Part shown: positions 62,877 through 64,000 of the stretch, in pieces | Numbering within the stretch: position 1 is the first letter of the stretch | Layout: each line of letters begins with the position of its first letter | Assembly: GCA_948567375.1 (NCBI GenBank) | Contig: OX419758.1 | Span: 13,087,001-13,151,000, forward strand | DNA length: 64,000 bases | Origin: Lunularia cruciata | Lineage: Eukaryota; Streptophyta; Marchantiopsida; Lunulariales; Lunulariaceae | Direction: 5' to 3' | The notes under the pieces: generated by a model | Told to the model about the DNA's origin: nothing | The model's database searches: none | What the model saw: the letters and a program-made list of their open reading frames with translations, nothing else | Made by a program: the position numbers and the translations under genes

Positions 62877-64000
62877 AATCTACTTCCAATTACTTGCTTG
62901 ATAGTAAAACATAATTCCTTTGCTAATTGCATGGACAAGCAATTTTTTGAACTTCACAAATGAACCAAAATCATACAACCATGATCAAATATCATACCTT
63001 GCAAGTGAAGCAAACTTGCATAAGTCAAGCCTTCAATCCCATTGGAACTAATCAAGTTCCTAACAAGTGGCTCAAAATCTCCAATTGATATTCCTCATTT
63101 CCTTGATCATTTTTTTCCACAAACTCCATCAGGGAAATTTGTCAAGGTCACCTATTCTTGAGTGGACATTCAACGATGCAATGTCCAATTTGGCAACAAT
63201 AAAAACAACCACCATTTTGTCATAGTTTTCTTTATTTGCAATGCCAAGTAGTCTCCATTGAATGGCATCAATCTCCATTGGTGTTGGCTCCTCCACACAT
63301 GTGTAGTGTATTAGTAGGTTTCGTGGAGGTTGAAGTCAAGAAAAATTTGTTGCAACCAAGGAATCAAAGCATTCTACCAACTGCATGGCTTCCTCTAAGT
63401 GTTGTGGCTCTTGCAAAGTTACCTCTAATTTGGTTAGTGACTTCAACCCTCTCACAAATCAATCTAGAGCTTCACACTCAAGTATATCTAGAATTTGCAT
63501 AATGGTGTTATGGAATTGTGATGTAACTTCTTATAGAGCCAATTTGCTTCAACTCTACCAACCTATCTTGTGCAGCTTGTGTGGTATTTATAGCTTGGAA
63601 TCGACCAATTATTGCACTCTTGAATTTTTCCATGTCAAGATTAGTGCAACAATTTTCTATTCAACTTTCTCCCCTTGAAATTGTCATCATAACTTTGCTA
63701 CTCCATCCAATTGGCTAGAAACCAAGAGAATTTATTTCTGTTTCTCTTGAAGATTGACATCTTCAAAATAACATTTGTAGTCAAACACAAAATTCTCTAC
63801 TATACCTAAGAGATTCTTACATCTGAATACCTTGCATTTTGGAAATCAGATTTGGTCTTCTCCTTCTTGAATTTTTTTCTAATTCTCCTTCTCCTTCTTG
63901 AGTTTGTACTCTTTCTATGTGCTCTTGTCATCCATGATCTCATCCATGATTCATGATATCCAACAATCAAGTAAGATGCTAGATTTGTTGATGCATAGCA
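62877..64000 (-). pseudogene. decayed gag and pol start of the second chromovirus copy
   Basis: Matches 13,697-14,775 at nucleotide level with many substitutions. The nucleocapsid and capsid parts are recognisable only by alignment with the first copy. The TGA near 63,967 occupies the same place as the one at 14,743-14,745 in the first copy. Confidence 0.75.

Larger units (their letters stand above)
62381..64000 (-). mobile_element. second, truncated copy of the 9.8-kb chromovirus
   Basis: 62,381-62,451 matches the leader and primer site of the first element (15,003-15,073). 62,452-62,876 is an LTR with the four-unit heat-shock element preserved at 62,706-62,723. From 62,877 the sequence jumps to the equivalent of about 13,697, the pol start. 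It then follows gag on the minus strand (63,100-64,000) to the window edge, equivalent to about 14,775. About 3.4 kb of pol is missing at the LTR junction. Many C-to-T and G-to-A differences and stops show it is old. Confidence 0.8.

Overview
This is nuclear DNA of a land plant. The evidence is a HECATE/INDEHISCENT-type bHLH gene, a spliced gene for a predicted plastid membrane protein, and chromodomain Ty3/gypsy retrotransposons primed by initiator-Met tRNA. The compact introns, AT-rich repeat islands and integrase/PHD-finger retroelement remnants would fit a moss or another early-diverging plant. That placement is inference; nothing here fixes the species. No bacterial genes, CRISPR array, rRNA or convincing tRNA gene was seen.

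Layout. Positions 1-8,280 are mostly gene-poor, with at most the tail of a gene in the first 100 bases. Positions 8,281-26,100 are a transposon island. It contains a decayed reverse transcriptase split by a nearly intact chromovirus (9,854-15,496, minus strand, 423-bp LTRs, target duplication ACATC), a 2.9-kb TG...CA repeat unit (16,966-19,854), and a decayed integrase plus PHD-finger element (about 22,357-23,566). Positions 26,100-48,300 are less repetitive and hold the two solid genes: the intronless bHLH gene (39,328-40,932, plus) and the six-exon plastid membrane protein gene (47,856-44,538, minus). A possible minus-strand spliced gene lies near 31,325-32,382. Positions 48,300-53,000 are very AT-rich, with a ~160-195-bp satellite and a 267-bp foldback element. 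Positions 53,400-64,000 are nested retroelement debris: a chromovirus 3' end, a gag with a CCHC knuckle, a TG...CA unit interrupted by an inverted sibling, and a truncated second copy of the 9.8-kb chromovirus.

Main points. The chromovirus LTRs carry clusters of perfect heat-shock elements directly upstream of a TATA box, the layout of a heat-inducible promoter. The LTRs differ at only 3 of 423 positions, yet pol has lost catalytic residues and gag and pol carry stops, which suggests recent mobilisation in trans. The TG...CA unit family (2.9 kb, near-perfect 5-bp target duplications, coding-like interior) matched nothing I recognise. The two host genes look unrelated in function.
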